Assembly: GCF_014650595.1 (NCBI RefSeq)
Contig: NZ_BMVG01000018.1
Location: 93,347 to 157,346 of the forward strand
Length of the DNA stretch: 64,000 nt
Reading direction: 5' to 3'
From: Streptomyces alanosinicus
Lineage (GTDB): Bacteria; Actinomycetota; Actinomycetes; Streptomycetales; Streptomycetaceae
Below the pieces are notes generated by a model that searched no databases, had not been told where the DNA came from, and saw only the letters and a program-made list of their open reading frames with translations. The position numbers and the translations under genes are program-made. Positions 43,228 to 52,151 of this stretch are shown piece after piece. How positions within the stretch are numbered: the stretch's first letter is position 1; every line of letters starts with the position of its first letter.

Positions 43228-43559
43228 GGAATCCCCCATTGGTCAGGGTGCGGGCGAGCCCGCTGTGGACAGGTCTGCGGTGAGTTGAGAGAGGGTGAGA
43301 GTGCCCCTGCTCAGCGCCCATCCTCGTCGCCTACTTGCCCGGCCGACCATGACGTTGACCTGACGTTAGCCCGACGCTTCTGCGACGAAGCAGCAGGACC
43401 CGAGTGCTCGCTTAGAACTCCTAACGAAGTGATCTCCACGATGGTTGGATCACTCCGGGGCTGATGATCCACGGATGTGGCCGCCGCGGCGGTCGAAGTG
43501 CCGCGCGGAGCGTTGACGCAGGTCGGGATCGTCCTGCCGTCCCTGGGAGTCGACACGGC

Positions 43560-43970
43560 GTCCCCCGCACTGAACCTGATCGTTCGCCCCTGTCGCCCAG
43601 GCCGGCGCCCTGGCCGAGACCGAGCCGGAGAACGAGGTGCACCCGGCGCTGCGCGAGGCCCGCGAGGACCAGCCCCTGACCGTCACCAAGACTCGCGTCA
43701 GCGCGTTCTCCACGGGCTCGCTGGACCCTCTGCTGCGCGAGCAGGGCATCGACACACTGGTGCTCGACGGCATCTTCGCCAGCGGCGTCATCCTGTCCAC
43801 CGTTCGCGACGCCGCCGACAAGGACTACCGCCTCCCGGTGCTCCGCGACGTATGCGGCGACCCCGACCAGCGGCAGCACGACACGCTGATACGTCGCTGC
43901 TGCCCACCCAGGCCGACGTCGTCGACGTGGCCGCATTCGAGGCCGCCGCACGCGCCGCATCGGCGCACTG
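43560..43970 (+). pseudogene. Isochorismatase-like hydrolase, frameshifted fragment
   Basis: The plus strand reads HPALREAREDQPLTVTKTRV, SAFSTGSLDPLLREQGIDTL, VLDGIFASGVILSTVRDAAD and KDYRLPVLRDVCGDP. In a second frame it continues TQADVVDVAAFEAAA. This is the core of the cysteine-hydrolase/isochorismatase fold of the 'GIxTSGVVLSTVRDAADxDYRLxVLxDxC' type. The N-terminal Asp-containing strand is not readable and the frame breaks near 43890. Non-functional as written. Confidence 0.7.
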
Positions 43971-44039
43971 GCACCGACCGCGGCGACCGCACCACCGAAC
44001 TCCTCAGCCGCCTCGCGCCGGGAACCCAAAGGAGGTGAC

Positions 44040-45323
44040 ATGGCAACACCGGCACCCCTGCCCGCCGTGCGGGACGCCGCCCGCACGGTCACCGGCCTCT
44101 ACCTCGCCCGCGAGGGCCACTACGCCTGGCGCCTCGGTGCGGGCATGGTCCTGGCCCTGGGCGTCCCCTTGGCGGCAGGCATCGCCTCGGGCCACGCACT
44201 GTCCGACGTCGCGGCCGGCATCGGCGCCTACCTGCTGAACCTGCTGGTCCCCCAAGGCGGCCGGTGGACCCGCGTCCGACAGGTCGGCCTGCAATGGCTG
44301 TCCTGCTCGGCGGCCACGGAGCTGGGGGCCCTGGTGAGCGGCAGCCTCCCGCTGACCGTACTGGCCGTCCTGGTGAGCGTGCCGATCGCGACACCAGGCA
44401 TGGAGCCGGTCATCCCCCTGGTGTTCGCCGTGCAGGGGTTGCCCGGCGTCGGCGTCGGCACCTACGCCCTGATGTTCGTCGTCGGCGGCCTGTGGACCAG
44501 CCTGCTGCTGCTCATCCCGTTGATCGCGGGCCGTGCGGACCCCGCCCGGCCCAAGCCCGAGGAGCCCCGCCGACCCGAGGACAGGGCGTGGATCCGGCAC
44601 TGCGCGAGCCTGCGCATCTCGGGCGCCGACCGCACGCCGGAATTCCGCTACAAGGTGCGGCTCGCGGTCTGCTTCACCCTCGTCTTCATCGCCGTCGACC
44701 TGCTCCACACCCCGCACGGCACGTGGGTCCTGGCGGGGATCTTCGGCTGACTGCGGCCGACCTGGGGGCAGACCACCAGCCGCATGGCCAAACGGGTGAT
44801 CGGCATCATCCTGGGCACCAGCTTCGCCACCGCCCTGCTGATACTCGCCCTTTCCCCGTCCGTGCCGGTCCTCGCCGCCGTCACCGTGGCGTTCGCAGGC
44901 ATCGCCCGGATCCTGCGCGGCTACAACTACGGCCTGTGGCCCGTCTTCGCCTCACCCGCCATGCTCCTGCTCTTCTCCCTGGACACCCAGTCCACTTGGA
45001 TCGACGCTTTGGAGCGCACGTCGAACAACATCGTGGGTGCCGCCCTGGCGGCCCTGGCCACCCTCTTCCTGTGGCCGCACCACGGGCAGACCCTGGTCCC
45101 CGGGCGCCTGGAGGACCTGCTCATGACGCAGGCGCGCTACCTCGACCGCGTCGCCTCCCTGGCCGGAGGGCCCTTGCCAGCCGAACGCACCCGCACTCGC
45201 GACGCCGTCGAACAGCATCTGGCGACCTCGAAGACCAGGCTTGCCACCCAGCCACGCCCACCGCGGCAGCTGATGGCCGGGCTCGACGCCGTCCGGGACG
45301 CCTCCGCCCGCCTGCGGGCTTGA
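44040..45323 (+). pseudogene. FUSC-family membrane transporter interrupted by one in-frame TGA
   Basis: Perfect ribosome site (AAAGGAGGTGAC). Frame 1 reads MATPAPLPAVRDAARTVTGL, then helices MVLALGVPLAAGIASGHALS, YLLNLLVPQGGRW and TYALMFVVGGLWTSLLLLIP, to HTPHGTWVLAGIFG. A TGA at 44748-44750 follows. The same frame then continues LRPTWGQTTSRMAKRVIGII, helices AALLILALSP-like and ILRGYNYGLWPVFASPAMLL, with an ARLRA end. 'GIF-x-x-LRPTWGQTTSRMxxR' is the hallmark of FUSC/aromatic-acid exporter proteins, so TGA replaces one residue of the motif. A start at 44784 would make only the second half. This may be a true nonsense mutation or a base error. Confidence 0.85.
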
Positions 45324-45324
45324 G

Positions 45325-45621
45325 GAACGCGATGGCTGCGCCGAGTCCGGCACTGATCAACGCCAACACAGCCGCCGGAACGCGAGCAGCCTCCGAAGAG
45401 AGCCCCGTCGCCCCCGAGATGCCGGCCAGAACGGCCGAAGGGAGTCCGAGACTGGTATGTGCGAACCACCACAGTCGGCGGTGGAAGCGAAACTTCTCCG
45501 ACTGCCATTCACACTCGGCTCGAAAGCCCTCGACCTCTTGCCCCACGGTGTCATCTGACGGCACGTCATAGCGTGGAGCAACATGATGTTCCCGGCCCCA
45601 TGAAAAAATCCCCCAGCTCAT
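45325..45621 (-). pseudogene. SLATT-like (DUF4231-type) small membrane protein, 3'-truncated
   Basis: From MSWGIFSWGREHHVAPRYDV the translation gives EGFRAECEWQSEKFRFHRRL and WWFAHTSLGLPSAVLAGISG (first transmembrane helix), then ARVPAAVLALISAGLGAAIA FLKP (second helix). This is the pattern of SLATT/DUF4231 proteins, which partner nucleotide-signalling defence systems. The soluble C-terminal helix is missing: the frame runs into the antisense of the FUSC gene's 3' end at ~45325. No nucleotidyltransferase is nearby. Confidence 0.5.
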
Positions 45622-45685
45622 AGGGCGAGCGTGACATCTGTATCCCCACCTGCCCAGGGGCAGTCCACTTGGTCGCCTATGCCCA

Positions 45686-45702
45686 ACTGTGACGCTCACA
45701 GT
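45686..45702. promoter_or_regulatory. Inverted repeat between divergent small genes
   Basis: ACTGTGACGCTCACAGT (7-bp arms, 3-bp centre) lies between the SLATT-like gene (minus) and the small gene at 45731 (plus). A regulator site or short hairpin; no further evidence. Confidence 0.4.
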
Positions 45703-45730
45703 GGCAACTGAGGCGCTCAATCACAAGCAG

Positions 45731-45886
45731 ATGAGTGGTGAGCGGCCGCTCTCGCGTCTGGACGCGCCGCGCTTCGCCCGGCGCGTCGTCGAGCAGCAGG
45801 CCACCCGGCAACTGGAGCTCATCGACCGCTGGATCTCCGATGCGGAGCGACGCGACGCGGAACGACGCCAGAAAACGGATCACTGA
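45731..45886 (+). CDS. 51-aa hypothetical, helical charged peptide
   Basis: It reads MSGERPLSRLDAPRFARRVV, EQQATRQLELIDRWISDAER, RDAERRQKTDH: one long amphipathic helix. A GTG at 45689 would add 14 residues but falls inside the inverted repeat. The ribosome site is weak. It may be the 3' end of a longer lost gene. No family recognised. Confidence 0.35.
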   Translation: MSGERPLSRLDAPRFARRVVEQQATRQLELIDRWISDAERRDAERRQKTDH

Positions 45887-46003
45887 GGCTTTCGCAACGA
45901 AATGATCTCGTGAGGTGACTCGGCCCAGGCTCCCGCGAGCCGCGATGAGTCCTGTGGCGTCCGGCGGTCGTACTGTCGAACCCGCTACCGAGGAGGGCTT
46001 CTG

Positions 46004-46567
46004 ATGCGCAGCGTGACCTATTCGATGAGCGTCTCACTCGACGGCTACATCGTCGGGCCGGACGGCGGCTTCGACTGGACGGCCCCCGACGAGGAGGTAT
46101 TTCGCTTCTGGATCGACGAAATCCGGGAGGTCGGCGTCCACCTGTTGGGACGGCGGCTGTACGAGACGATGCTGTACTGGGAGACCGCCGATCAGGATCC
46201 ATCGCTCGACGACTCAATGCTTGAGTGGGCCGCGCTATGGAAGCCGCTGCCAAAGGTGGTGTTCTCCACCACGCTGTCGGCGGTGCAGGGCCATGCCCGC
46301 CTGGCCTCCTGCGGTCTGGCTGAGGAGGTCGAGCGGTTGCGAGCCGAGCCGGGGGAAGGCGACATCGCGATCGGCGGCGCGACCCTCGCCGCCGAGGCGG
46401 CCGCATTGGGTCTGATCGACGAGTACCGAGCCATGATCTACCCGGTGCTGGTTGGCGGTGGCATTCAGTTCTTCCCCCGGCACGGGCGCCGGGTGGATCT
46501 CGAACTCCTCGAAACCCGCACCTTCAGCTCAAGAGTCGTCTACCTCCGCCACCGCGTGGCGCGCTAG
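46004..46567 (+). CDS. RibD-C/dihydrofolate-reductase-family protein
   Basis: 187 aa with ribosome site GAGGAGGG. Family signs: MRSVTYSMSVSLDGYIVGPD (first strand and 'SLDGYIxGPDG'), VGVHLLGRRLYETMLYWETA ('LxGRRxYE' NADPH loop), LPKVVFSTTLSAVQGHARLA, EGDIAIGGATLAAEAAALGL ('GGAxLA') and DEYRAMIYPVLVGGGIQFFP ('P-V-x-x-GGG'). Length is normal for the family. These proteins are NADPH-dependent reductases of pteridine-like or unknown substrates, frequent in Streptomyces in many copies. Monocistronic; intact. Confidence 0.92.
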   Translation: MRSVTYSMSVSLDGYIVGPDGGFDWTAPDEEVFRFWIDEIREVGVHLLGRRLYETMLYWETADQDPSLDDSMLEWAALWKPLPKVVFSTTLSAVQGHARLASCGLAEEVERLRAEPGEGDIAIGGATLAAEAAALGLIDEYRAMIYPVLVGGGIQFFPRHGRRVDLELLETRTFSSRVVYLRHRVAR

Positions 46568-47040
46568 CCGGCTCGTCCGCCGAACCCTGGGAAGAACGGG
46601 TCAGCCAGTGAGGTTCTCTCGGAGATCATGAGCACTTCCCGGGCGAAGCCGCGCACCAACTGTTCGGCGTCCGCCGCCGGGTAGTGGTCGCCGTAGGGGC
46701 TGAACGCGCCTCACAGAGCATCCAGCGCAGCCGTGCCAGGCGCGTGGTCGACGGCAGAGAGGAAGGCGTCGACGGAAGAGGTTGACATCGTGGACCACCA
46801 CCAGGCCGAGCGACAGGGGCGTACGGTCGGCGTACGCCCGCGCCACGTCCCGAAGTCGTCGCTCCGCCCGCTCCCGGGCCCCACCGCCTGGCCGCCCTAC
46901 CCGAGCTTGCGCAGTTGCCTGTCGCCGGCCAGCACGGTCCGGGGGCGTAGAACACGCCGAGACGGCGAACCGAACGATCACCGCCAACGTTGCCCACACG
47001 CTCTTCGCGCCGGCAGCACGCCATACGAAGGCCCTCATGC
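46565..47040 (-). pseudogene. Decayed gene of unknown family
   Basis: The minus strand ends AFSPYGDHYPAADAEQLVRG then FAREVLMISERTSLADPFFP, GFGGRAG-stop (overlapping the reductase stop at 46565-46567). Upstream, in another frame, lies ERAERRLRDVARAYADRTPL SLGLVVVHDVNLFRRRLP. Both stretches look like real helical protein, but they are in different frames with low-complexity sequence between, so the gene is probably frameshifted. I do not recognise it. Confidence 0.4.
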
Positions 47041-47239
47041 TTGTCCGCCCCTCGTCCACAGCTGCCTGTCCACCGTCGTACGCCCGGCCCGACCGCCACT
47101 GTCCACCAGGACAGCCCGGCCGGGCATGAGCACCCCTACTCGGACAGCTCCAGGCTCATGCCTGCCATCGTGCGTTCGAGAGCGTTCGCGCTCTTGGCAC
47201 TCTGCGCGAGCGAGGCACCCAGGCACGGCTGCACGCGCG

Positions 47240-47465
47240 CCTGACGGATGGCCTGGGCGAGGCGGTGGGCGAATCCAGCTACCCCGTCCTCAGCGGGCTC
47301 GCGCGGACCGGCCCGCGCAGCGCCGCCGACCCCGCGGGCGAGATCGGCCCTGACCGCTCCGGCTTCACCCGCCGCGCACCCGCCTGGAGGAAGCCGGTCT
47401 GCTGCGCCGCGAACCCGACCCCGACGACCGCCACGCCACTCTGCTCACCCTCACCGAAGGATGAT
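47240..47465 (+). pseudogene. MarR-family regulator fragment
   Basis: The plus strand reads EAVGESSYPVLSGLARTGPR-like (GESSYPVLSGLARTGPRSAA in frame), then EIGPDRSGFTRRA. After a one-base shift it continues RLEEAGLLRREPDPDDRHAT, LLTLTEG-stop. That is the recognition helix and wing of MarR regulators ('DRSGVTRRxDRLExAGLLRREPDPxDRRAxLLxLT'). N- and C-terminal dimer helices are missing. Confidence 0.65.
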
Positions 47466-47948
47466 CGTCAAGCCTGTGTCCGGGTCGTCCCAGAGGTAGT
47501 GCAGATGCTCGTACTCTGCCGACTGCGACAACACCGATCTCGTGGCCGGAGCGCACATCACGGACACCAAGGTCTTCAACCCTCGCTCGGCCGGCGGAAA
47601 GACGCGGTGTGGAAGGAACAACGTCGAACTGCTCTGCATCCGGGCCGCCTCCGGGACCATCGGCGGACTTGTAACCAACGTGACGAGTGGCCTCAACGTC
47701 CGGCAGATCCCTTCCCTGGCCCGGAATTCCGGACCACCGCCGAACACTGACACCGCAGCACTGTGCCAAGACCTCCTGGCTCACGATCACGCGACTCTCT
47801 GCCTCACACGTGGCGCAGGGCCAACCACGAGTTCGTGTCACCGAAGCCTGAATACCGTGGTCGCAGGCCCGCCCGCCGAGGCCTGCCACCAGGCAGCCGC
47901 GTAGCTTGAGGGCGAGGGAGCCGAGAGCGACCGAAGCAACGGCTGTCA
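47466..47948. other. Stretch without a recognisable gene
   Basis: About 480 bp between MarR and helicase fragments. Frames on both strands carry no motif I recognise (a minus-strand piece ending HLHYLWDDPDTGLTIILR may be the start of something lost). Confidence 0.35.
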
Positions 47949-48105
47949 GTGCCGGCCCAGGCCCTGCTGAAATTCTCTCTCCCACGCTCCCGCGACCGGC
48001 ACAGGCAGCTGGCCGCGTTCATCGACCTGCGCGTCCTCAACCCCCGAGCGCATCCGCTGGCGAAGCGGTATCGAAGCCGCCGCCGTCTGGGCTTGGGTAG
48101 CGGCA
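47949..48105 (+). pseudogene. Remnant of a second HA-domain helicase
   Basis: It reads VPAQALLKFSLPRSRDRHRQ, LAAFIDLRVLNP, then after a one-base shift PERIRWRSGIEAAAVW. This parallels the intact helicase segment VPARRLLKFSTPRDPAQLAA, FINLRVLNPEHAHWRRGVEA. Only this ~50-residue linker/HA boundary region remains. It is evidence for an ancient duplicate or a second import of the same helicase family. Confidence 0.7.
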
Positions 48106-48140
48106 GGGGTGCGACCGGGCGTCGTCGGGCGCACCCCCGT

Positions 48141-49346
48141 TCAGATCAGCGGGGTGATCTGGTCCTCGATACCGAGCAGGGCCCGGCCGTACATCTCGGT
48201 CGCGATGGCGGGGTTGACCATGGCATGCCGCGTACCAGTCTCCAGATCCCGCCAGATGCGCTGCAGCGGACTGTCGTCGGCGAAACTCCGGGCCCCCTGG
48301 ACGTTGAGCAGCAGGTCCAGTGCATCTCGTGAGCAGCGGGCGACTGTGCCGATATCCATGCGCGCCCGGGTCCGGTTGACCACAGGCATGCACCGGCCGC
48401 TTGCCGCCCAGTTGTCGGCATCGTCTGCGGCACGCATCAGGTGCAGGGTGGCAGTGTCGATCAATGATGCCGCCTCGGCGAGCTGCATCTGGGTGGAGGG
48501 CGCCTCGCGTGCCTGTGAGTAGTGCGTATGCGAGATGCCCCGGCCCGTGGCGAGGGAAGCCAGCACCAGCTCCATCGCGCCGCGGGCCAGGCCCAGCAGC
48601 GGGCCGGCGAGCGACAGGGCGAGCGTAGGGACGAACGCCGCGCGGTACAGGGTCTCGTCCTTGAACTCGGTCGGATAGGTGCCCTGGAGCGCATGCGTCA
48701 CCGACAGAATGCGGTGGGCTGGGACAAAGACGCCGTCGGCGATGAGGGTGTTACTGCCGGTGCCGCGCATCCCGGCAACGTGCCAGGTGTCCTCGATCGT
48801 CAGCTGGTTCACCGGGACCAGGGCCAGTGCTTGGTCCAGGTGCTCGCCGCGCTCGTCTGTGAGCGTCATGCCGAGCAGCGCCCATCGGGCGTGGAGACAG
48901 CCGGAGGCAAAGCCCCACCGTCCGGTGACGATGCTGCCTGCGCCGGCCGTCCTACCGGTCCCATGGGGTGGCAGGACCGCACAGGCACGGGTGCTGGGGT
49001 CCTGCGCGTAGACCTCACGCTGCGCGCGTTGGGGATAGAGGCCGATGAGCCAGCCCGAGATGTTGATCAAGCTGGTGGTCCAAGCAGTCGATCCGCAGCC
49101 GCGGCCGAGTTCGGAACTTACTTCGACCAGCGTCCGGATGCGTTCCTGGTGCCCGCCGAGCCGCCGGGGAACGGTGAGGCTGAACAGGCCGGCCTCGTCG
49201 AGTGCCGCGATGTTCTCCGCAGCAACACAGCGGTCCTGTTCGGTGCGGGCCGCGTTGCGCCGGAGCAACTCGACCAAGGCTGCGGCCCGTCCGGGCAGCG
49301 TGGCCTGCTCGAAGTCCGGGGCAGATTCCGCGGTGCCCATCGTCAT
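48141..49346 (-). CDS. Acyl-CoA-dehydrogenase-fold flavin-dependent monooxygenase
   Basis: 401 aa from MTMGTAESAPDFEQATLPGR with ribosome site GGGAGGACC. N-terminal helical domain (NIAALDEAGLFSLTVPRRLG, VSSELGRGCGSTAWTTSLIN) fits the substrate-entry half of acyl-CoA dehydrogenase-like enzymes. The middle beta-domain reads GRWGFASGCLHARWALLGMT ('G-x-W-x-F-x-S-G' flavin/substrate motif) and TWHVAGMRGTGSNTLIADGV ('GMRGTGSN'). The C-terminal four-helix bundle ends LNVQGARSFADDSPLQRIWR-DLETGTRHAMVNP. The GTGS/RDLE-type end and lack of the dehydrogenase catalytic Glu point to DszC/HpaB-like two-component monooxygenases. A flavin reductase partner is not adjacent. Confidence 0.85.
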   Translation of the reverse strand: MTMGTAESAPDFEQATLPGRAAALVELLRRNAARTEQDRCVAAENIAALDEAGLFSLTVPRRLGGHQERIRTLVEVSSELGRGCGSTAWTTSLINISGWLIGLYPQRAQREVYAQDPSTRACAVLPPHGTGRTAGAGSIVTGRWGFASGCLHARWALLGMTLTDERGEHLDQALALVPVNQLTIEDTWHVAGMRGTGSNTLIADGVFVPAHRILSVTHALQGTYPTEFKDETLYRAAFVPTLALSLAGPLLGLARGAMELVLASLATGRGISHTHYSQAREAPSTQMQLAEAASLIDTATLHLMRAADDADNWAASGRCMPVVNRTRARMDIGTVARCSRDALDLLLNVQGARSFADDSPLQRIWRDLETGTRHAMVNPAIATEMYGRALLGIEDQITPLI

Positions 49347-49487
49347 GAGAGGTCCTCCCTCGCACGTGAACCACCTGGCAAGAGGCCAGCGGCCAGTCCC
49401 AGCACCGTACCCGTATGCCTGCCCGCGCCTCCTGCTGCGGTCGGCCACCTGCTGCACGGAATCGGAAAGACCGCGCCTGCGGCCTCC

Positions 49488-49832
49488 TCAACGAGGGCGA
49501 TCCCACGGGCTCTCGGTTCGCAGCAGCCCGTCGGCGAGCTCCAGGACGACCGCGCCCACACCTGCCTTCGCGAACCGGATGGTGACGGTGGCTGTCACGG
49601 CCCGTAGGGTGTCGATGGGAGTACCGAATGTCGACACCAGCCCGAAGTCGAGGTGGTCCAGGAGCTCCGCCGCGCCGGCGTCGCGCGTCGCGTGCCGGTC
49701 TCCTCCCCCGGTGCAGCCGGTGACCTTGGCCGCCCCGACTCGTATGTCGGCTCGGTGCCAGCCGTTGATCAGCGCGGTCGCCACGGTTGGTCTTACCGGT
49801 GTGTCGGTGACAGCCGATAGATCACCGGTCAT
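49488..49832 (-). pseudogene. C-terminal fragment of a P-loop NTPase-like protein
   Basis: 114 residues: RADIRVGAAKVTGCTGGGDR, HATRDAGAAELLDHLDFGLV, STFGTPIDTLRAVTATVTIR and GAVVLELADGLLRTESP. The 'AKVTGxxxGGDxxxxxDAGAxxxLDxxDxGxxSTxxxP...VxExADGLxxRET' pattern is seen in actinobacterial P-loop proteins related to DUF1611. The P-loop half is missing, cut off by the ISL3 remnant to the right. Family call is tentative. Confidence 0.4.
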
Positions 49833-49849
49833 GCACGCAGCACCGATAT

Positions 49850-50560
49850 CCGCGGTAGACCAGGCGGTAGACCAGACCGTCGAGTGCCCCCTGTTTGATC
49901 ACCCTGCTGTAGGACGAGGCCCGGTCCCGGCAGATCACCTCGGTGCCCTGGGCACGGTCAGCCCGTCAGCGACCGTCGCCACATCCCGGTCCGGCAGGAC
50001 GTCGACTCCACGTCGACCAGCAGCGTTCCGTAGGTGTGGCTGGCGCGTCCGAACGCGAAATCGTCAATGCCCAGGAGCTGGGGAGCACGGGCCGGCACCG
50101 CGACGCCTGGAGCAGGCCGAGCAGCCCCGCACGGCCGGTGGGAATTGCCAGGCTGCGGCGCAGCCGTGCACCGGGCCGTCCGCCCAAGGCCAGGGCCAGG
50201 ACCAGAGCTCGCCAGAGCCACTTCGCCATGGGCGCTGCCCGAGCGTACTTGCTGGTCAGCCCCTGGATCTGTGCGGCGAGCGTGCGTCGTGGTCAGTCGG
50301 CCACGTGGGAAGGAGAACCGGCGTGCCGTCAGTTTGACCACGACGCGGCGCCTGCCCATGGGTAGCTCGGTGAGGTGCCGCTCGTAGCCGCTGTGCACCC
50401 GCCGGGAGACCGCCGAGCAGTCCGGACACGCCAACTCCTCGGTGGCACAGTGCGCTTCCACCACGACCAGCCCGTCCGTCTCGGCGAGGCGGTCCAGCAT
50501 CAGCCCCGCCGCCCGCGGCGTCAGGACCGCCTTCAACACAGGCAACTTCCCCATGACCAA
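49850..50560 (-). pseudogene. ISL3-family transposase, frameshifted
   Basis: N-terminus LPVLKAVLTPRAAGLMLDRL, then the zinc-finger motif CATEELACPDCSAVSRRVHS and GYERHLTELPMGRRRVVVKL. After frame loss it resumes LLGIDDFAFGRASHTYGTLL with VDVES (first catalytic Asp in GIDDFA), and in another frame GTEVICRDRASSYSRVIKQG (second Asp) with ALDGLVYRLVYRGYRCC. The C-terminal Glu region is absent. At least two frameshifts; dead element. Confidence 0.8.
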
Positions 50561-50696
50561 GGCATTCCCACACTATCCCCGTGATCGCAACGGCTATCGC
50601 TCGTGGCCGTCACGAGATTTCGACCAGACCCATCCTGAGTGTCCGGCAACAGTTCCTTTCGCGACCGCGCGGATGGCGCGGGCGAGCAATCCCCGT

Positions 50697-51000
50697 GGTA
50701 CGACGGCGATGTGGGTGCGGAACCGGCTGGACGGGTGGTGGCACGACGAGAACTTCGACGCCTGGTTCCCGCGGCCCGGACTGTCGCCGACCCAGCTCGT
50801 CACGGTGAGCGTGCCGCAGTTCCTGCTGGACCTGTCCGACCGGCAGGCGGCCGAGGCGGTGCGCCGCCGAATCGACTTCACGCACGCCCTCGCGCTCGAT
50901 CTTGACGATCCCGGCTTTCGTCACAGCGTGCTGTCCGACTTCGGCGGCTGCCTGGCCCGGGACGACCGCGCAGATGCCCTTTCCGGGCTCGCGCCGGCGC
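50697..51000 (+). pseudogene. IS1182-family transposase N-terminal fragment
   Basis: The plus strand reads TTAMWVRNRLDGWWHDENFD, AWFPRPGLSPTQLVTVSVPQ, FLLDLSDRQAAEAVRRRIDF and LALDLDDPGFRHSVLSDFGG. This is the N-terminal DUF772-type domain of IS1182 transposases. It ends before the DDE core, replaced by sequence antisense to the secreted lectin gene. Confidence 0.75.
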
Positions 51001-51131
51001 GAAGGGTGTCAAAGCCCCCTCACCCAGATCAAGGGCTGCCGCGCCGGGGACGAGAGGGTGGCCGGGGCGTGGAAACCGCCATCCGACCACCCTCTTCAGC
51101 CGCTACGGGATTTCACCCCGTGCGTCGTCGG

Positions 51132-51563
51132 TCACCCCCAACGCTGAAGCTTGCCGCCCGCGTCGATTCCGGCGTAAAGGCCATTGCCGCTGTTCGTGCC
51201 CAGGGTCATGCCGGTGGCCTTGTTGCTGAGGCGCCAGCCGTTGGAGAACTTGGTCTCGTACCACTTCTGGTAGTTGCTGCCGTCGCACGAGGCGGTGTGG
51301 ATCTCACCCTTGTAGTGCTCGAGGCAGTCTCCGTTGTAGTCCCCGCTGTGCAGGACGAACGTGCCGTCACTCTGCTTCTTCTCGTACCACGTTGCGTACC
51401 CGGAACCGCAGTCGCCGGGGATGGCGACGCCGGAGATGTGAGCCAGGCACTTGCCAGTGCCCTTGTTCTTCCAGGTGACGTTGCCGTCGGCGAACGCCTG
51501 TCCCGACCCCGCGAGGATCAGGACCGTCGATGCCGCGAACGTGCCTATCAAACGCTTCTTCAT
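51132..51563 (-). CDS. Small secreted ricin-like lectin-type protein
   Basis: 143 aa, ribosome site AGGGGGA. Signal peptide MKKRLIGTFAASTVLILAGS to AFA (~residues 1-26). The mature part has three similar ~40-residue units: NVTWKNKGTGKCLAHISGVA, SDGTFVLHSGDYNGDCLEHY and NGWRLSNKATGMTLGTNSGN. Each has a strand, a CL or equivalent and a following W/YEK motif, like a minimal beta-trefoil. Cys residues pair within units (KCLAH...GDCGSG, GDCLEHY...TASCDGS). A cell-wall or extracellular glycan-binding role is plausible. It is followed upstream on the same strand by another secreted protein gene (51653). Confidence 0.75.
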   Translation of the reverse strand: MKKRLIGTFAASTVLILAGSGQAFADGNVTWKNKGTGKCLAHISGVAIPGDCGSGYATWYEKKQSDGTFVLHSGDYNGDCLEHYKGEIHTASCDGSNYQKWYETKFSNGWRLSNKATGMTLGTNSGNGLYAGIDAGGKLQRWG

Positions 51564-51652
51564 GGAGTTCCCCCTGTGTGATGCGATAACGCGACTGGTC
51601 GCAAAGCGAGTTGGCGACCCGTTTGAGGCCGGGCCGTCTCGTACCCGGCTGC

Positions 51653-52003
51653 CTACGGGTAGTAGGTGCGGTCGCAGGTGTGCATGATCCAGCCGTGCTT
51701 GCTGCCGTAGGAGATCAGTTCCCACTCGGTGCTGGTCCTGCCGCAGGCGGTGTACTTCTCGCTGAGCTTGCTGGCGATGTAGCAGCCGGTGGCGCCCTTC
51801 GGGAAGAGGCCGACAGCCGTGGCGCTGGTCCTGGGGGCGGTGCGTATCTTCACGCTCTCCTTCGCCTTGGCCGGCCACGAGGCCGGACAATCGATGGTGG
51901 CCCGCACGCCGCTGGCGGGCGCCGCAACGGCCGGTGCACCGGCGGTGCCGATGCCCACGATGGCGATCGCGGCTACGGCGACCCCGGCGAACTTCCTACG
52001 CAT
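51653..52003 (-). CDS. Small secreted SH3-like protein
   Basis: 116 aa. Signal peptide MRRKFAGVAVAAIAIVGIGT to VAA (~1-28). The mature domain DCPASWPAKAKESVKIRTAP, TSATAVGLFPKGATGCYIAS and WELISYGSKHGWIMHTCDRT is a bacterial SH3-type fold ('VKIRTAPxTSATAVG' matches SH3_3 proteins). Three Cys. Bacterial SH3 domains bind peptidoglycan or proteins outside the cell. It is divergent from the TetR gene across a spacer with a palindrome, so it is the probable target of that regulator; 89 bp separate it from the lectin gene. Confidence 0.78.
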   Translation of the reverse strand: MRRKFAGVAVAAIAIVGIGTAGAPAVAAPASGVRATIDCPASWPAKAKESVKIRTAPRTSATAVGLFPKGATGCYIASKLSEKYTACGRTSTEWELISYGSKHGWIMHTCDRTYYP

Positions 52004-52029
52004 ACATAGTCCTTGTGCTCGATGACGCT

Positions 52030-52053
52030 TTAATGCGCTCTACCGCGCATTAA
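52030..52053. promoter_or_regulatory. TetR operator candidate
   Basis: TTAATGCGC and GCGCATTAA (9-bp perfect arms, 6-bp spacer TCTACC) lie 27 bp upstream of the SH3-like gene start and ~100 bp before the TetR GTG. Its size and symmetry suit a TetR dimer. Confidence 0.6.
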
Positions 52054-52151
52054 GGATCACGCTATCGACGTGTGTGCACGTCACACAAAGCGGCTCCGGG
52101 CGGAACTGTGAGCCCGGCGTGAAGATCTGGTGCGCACTAGACTGGCTGTTC

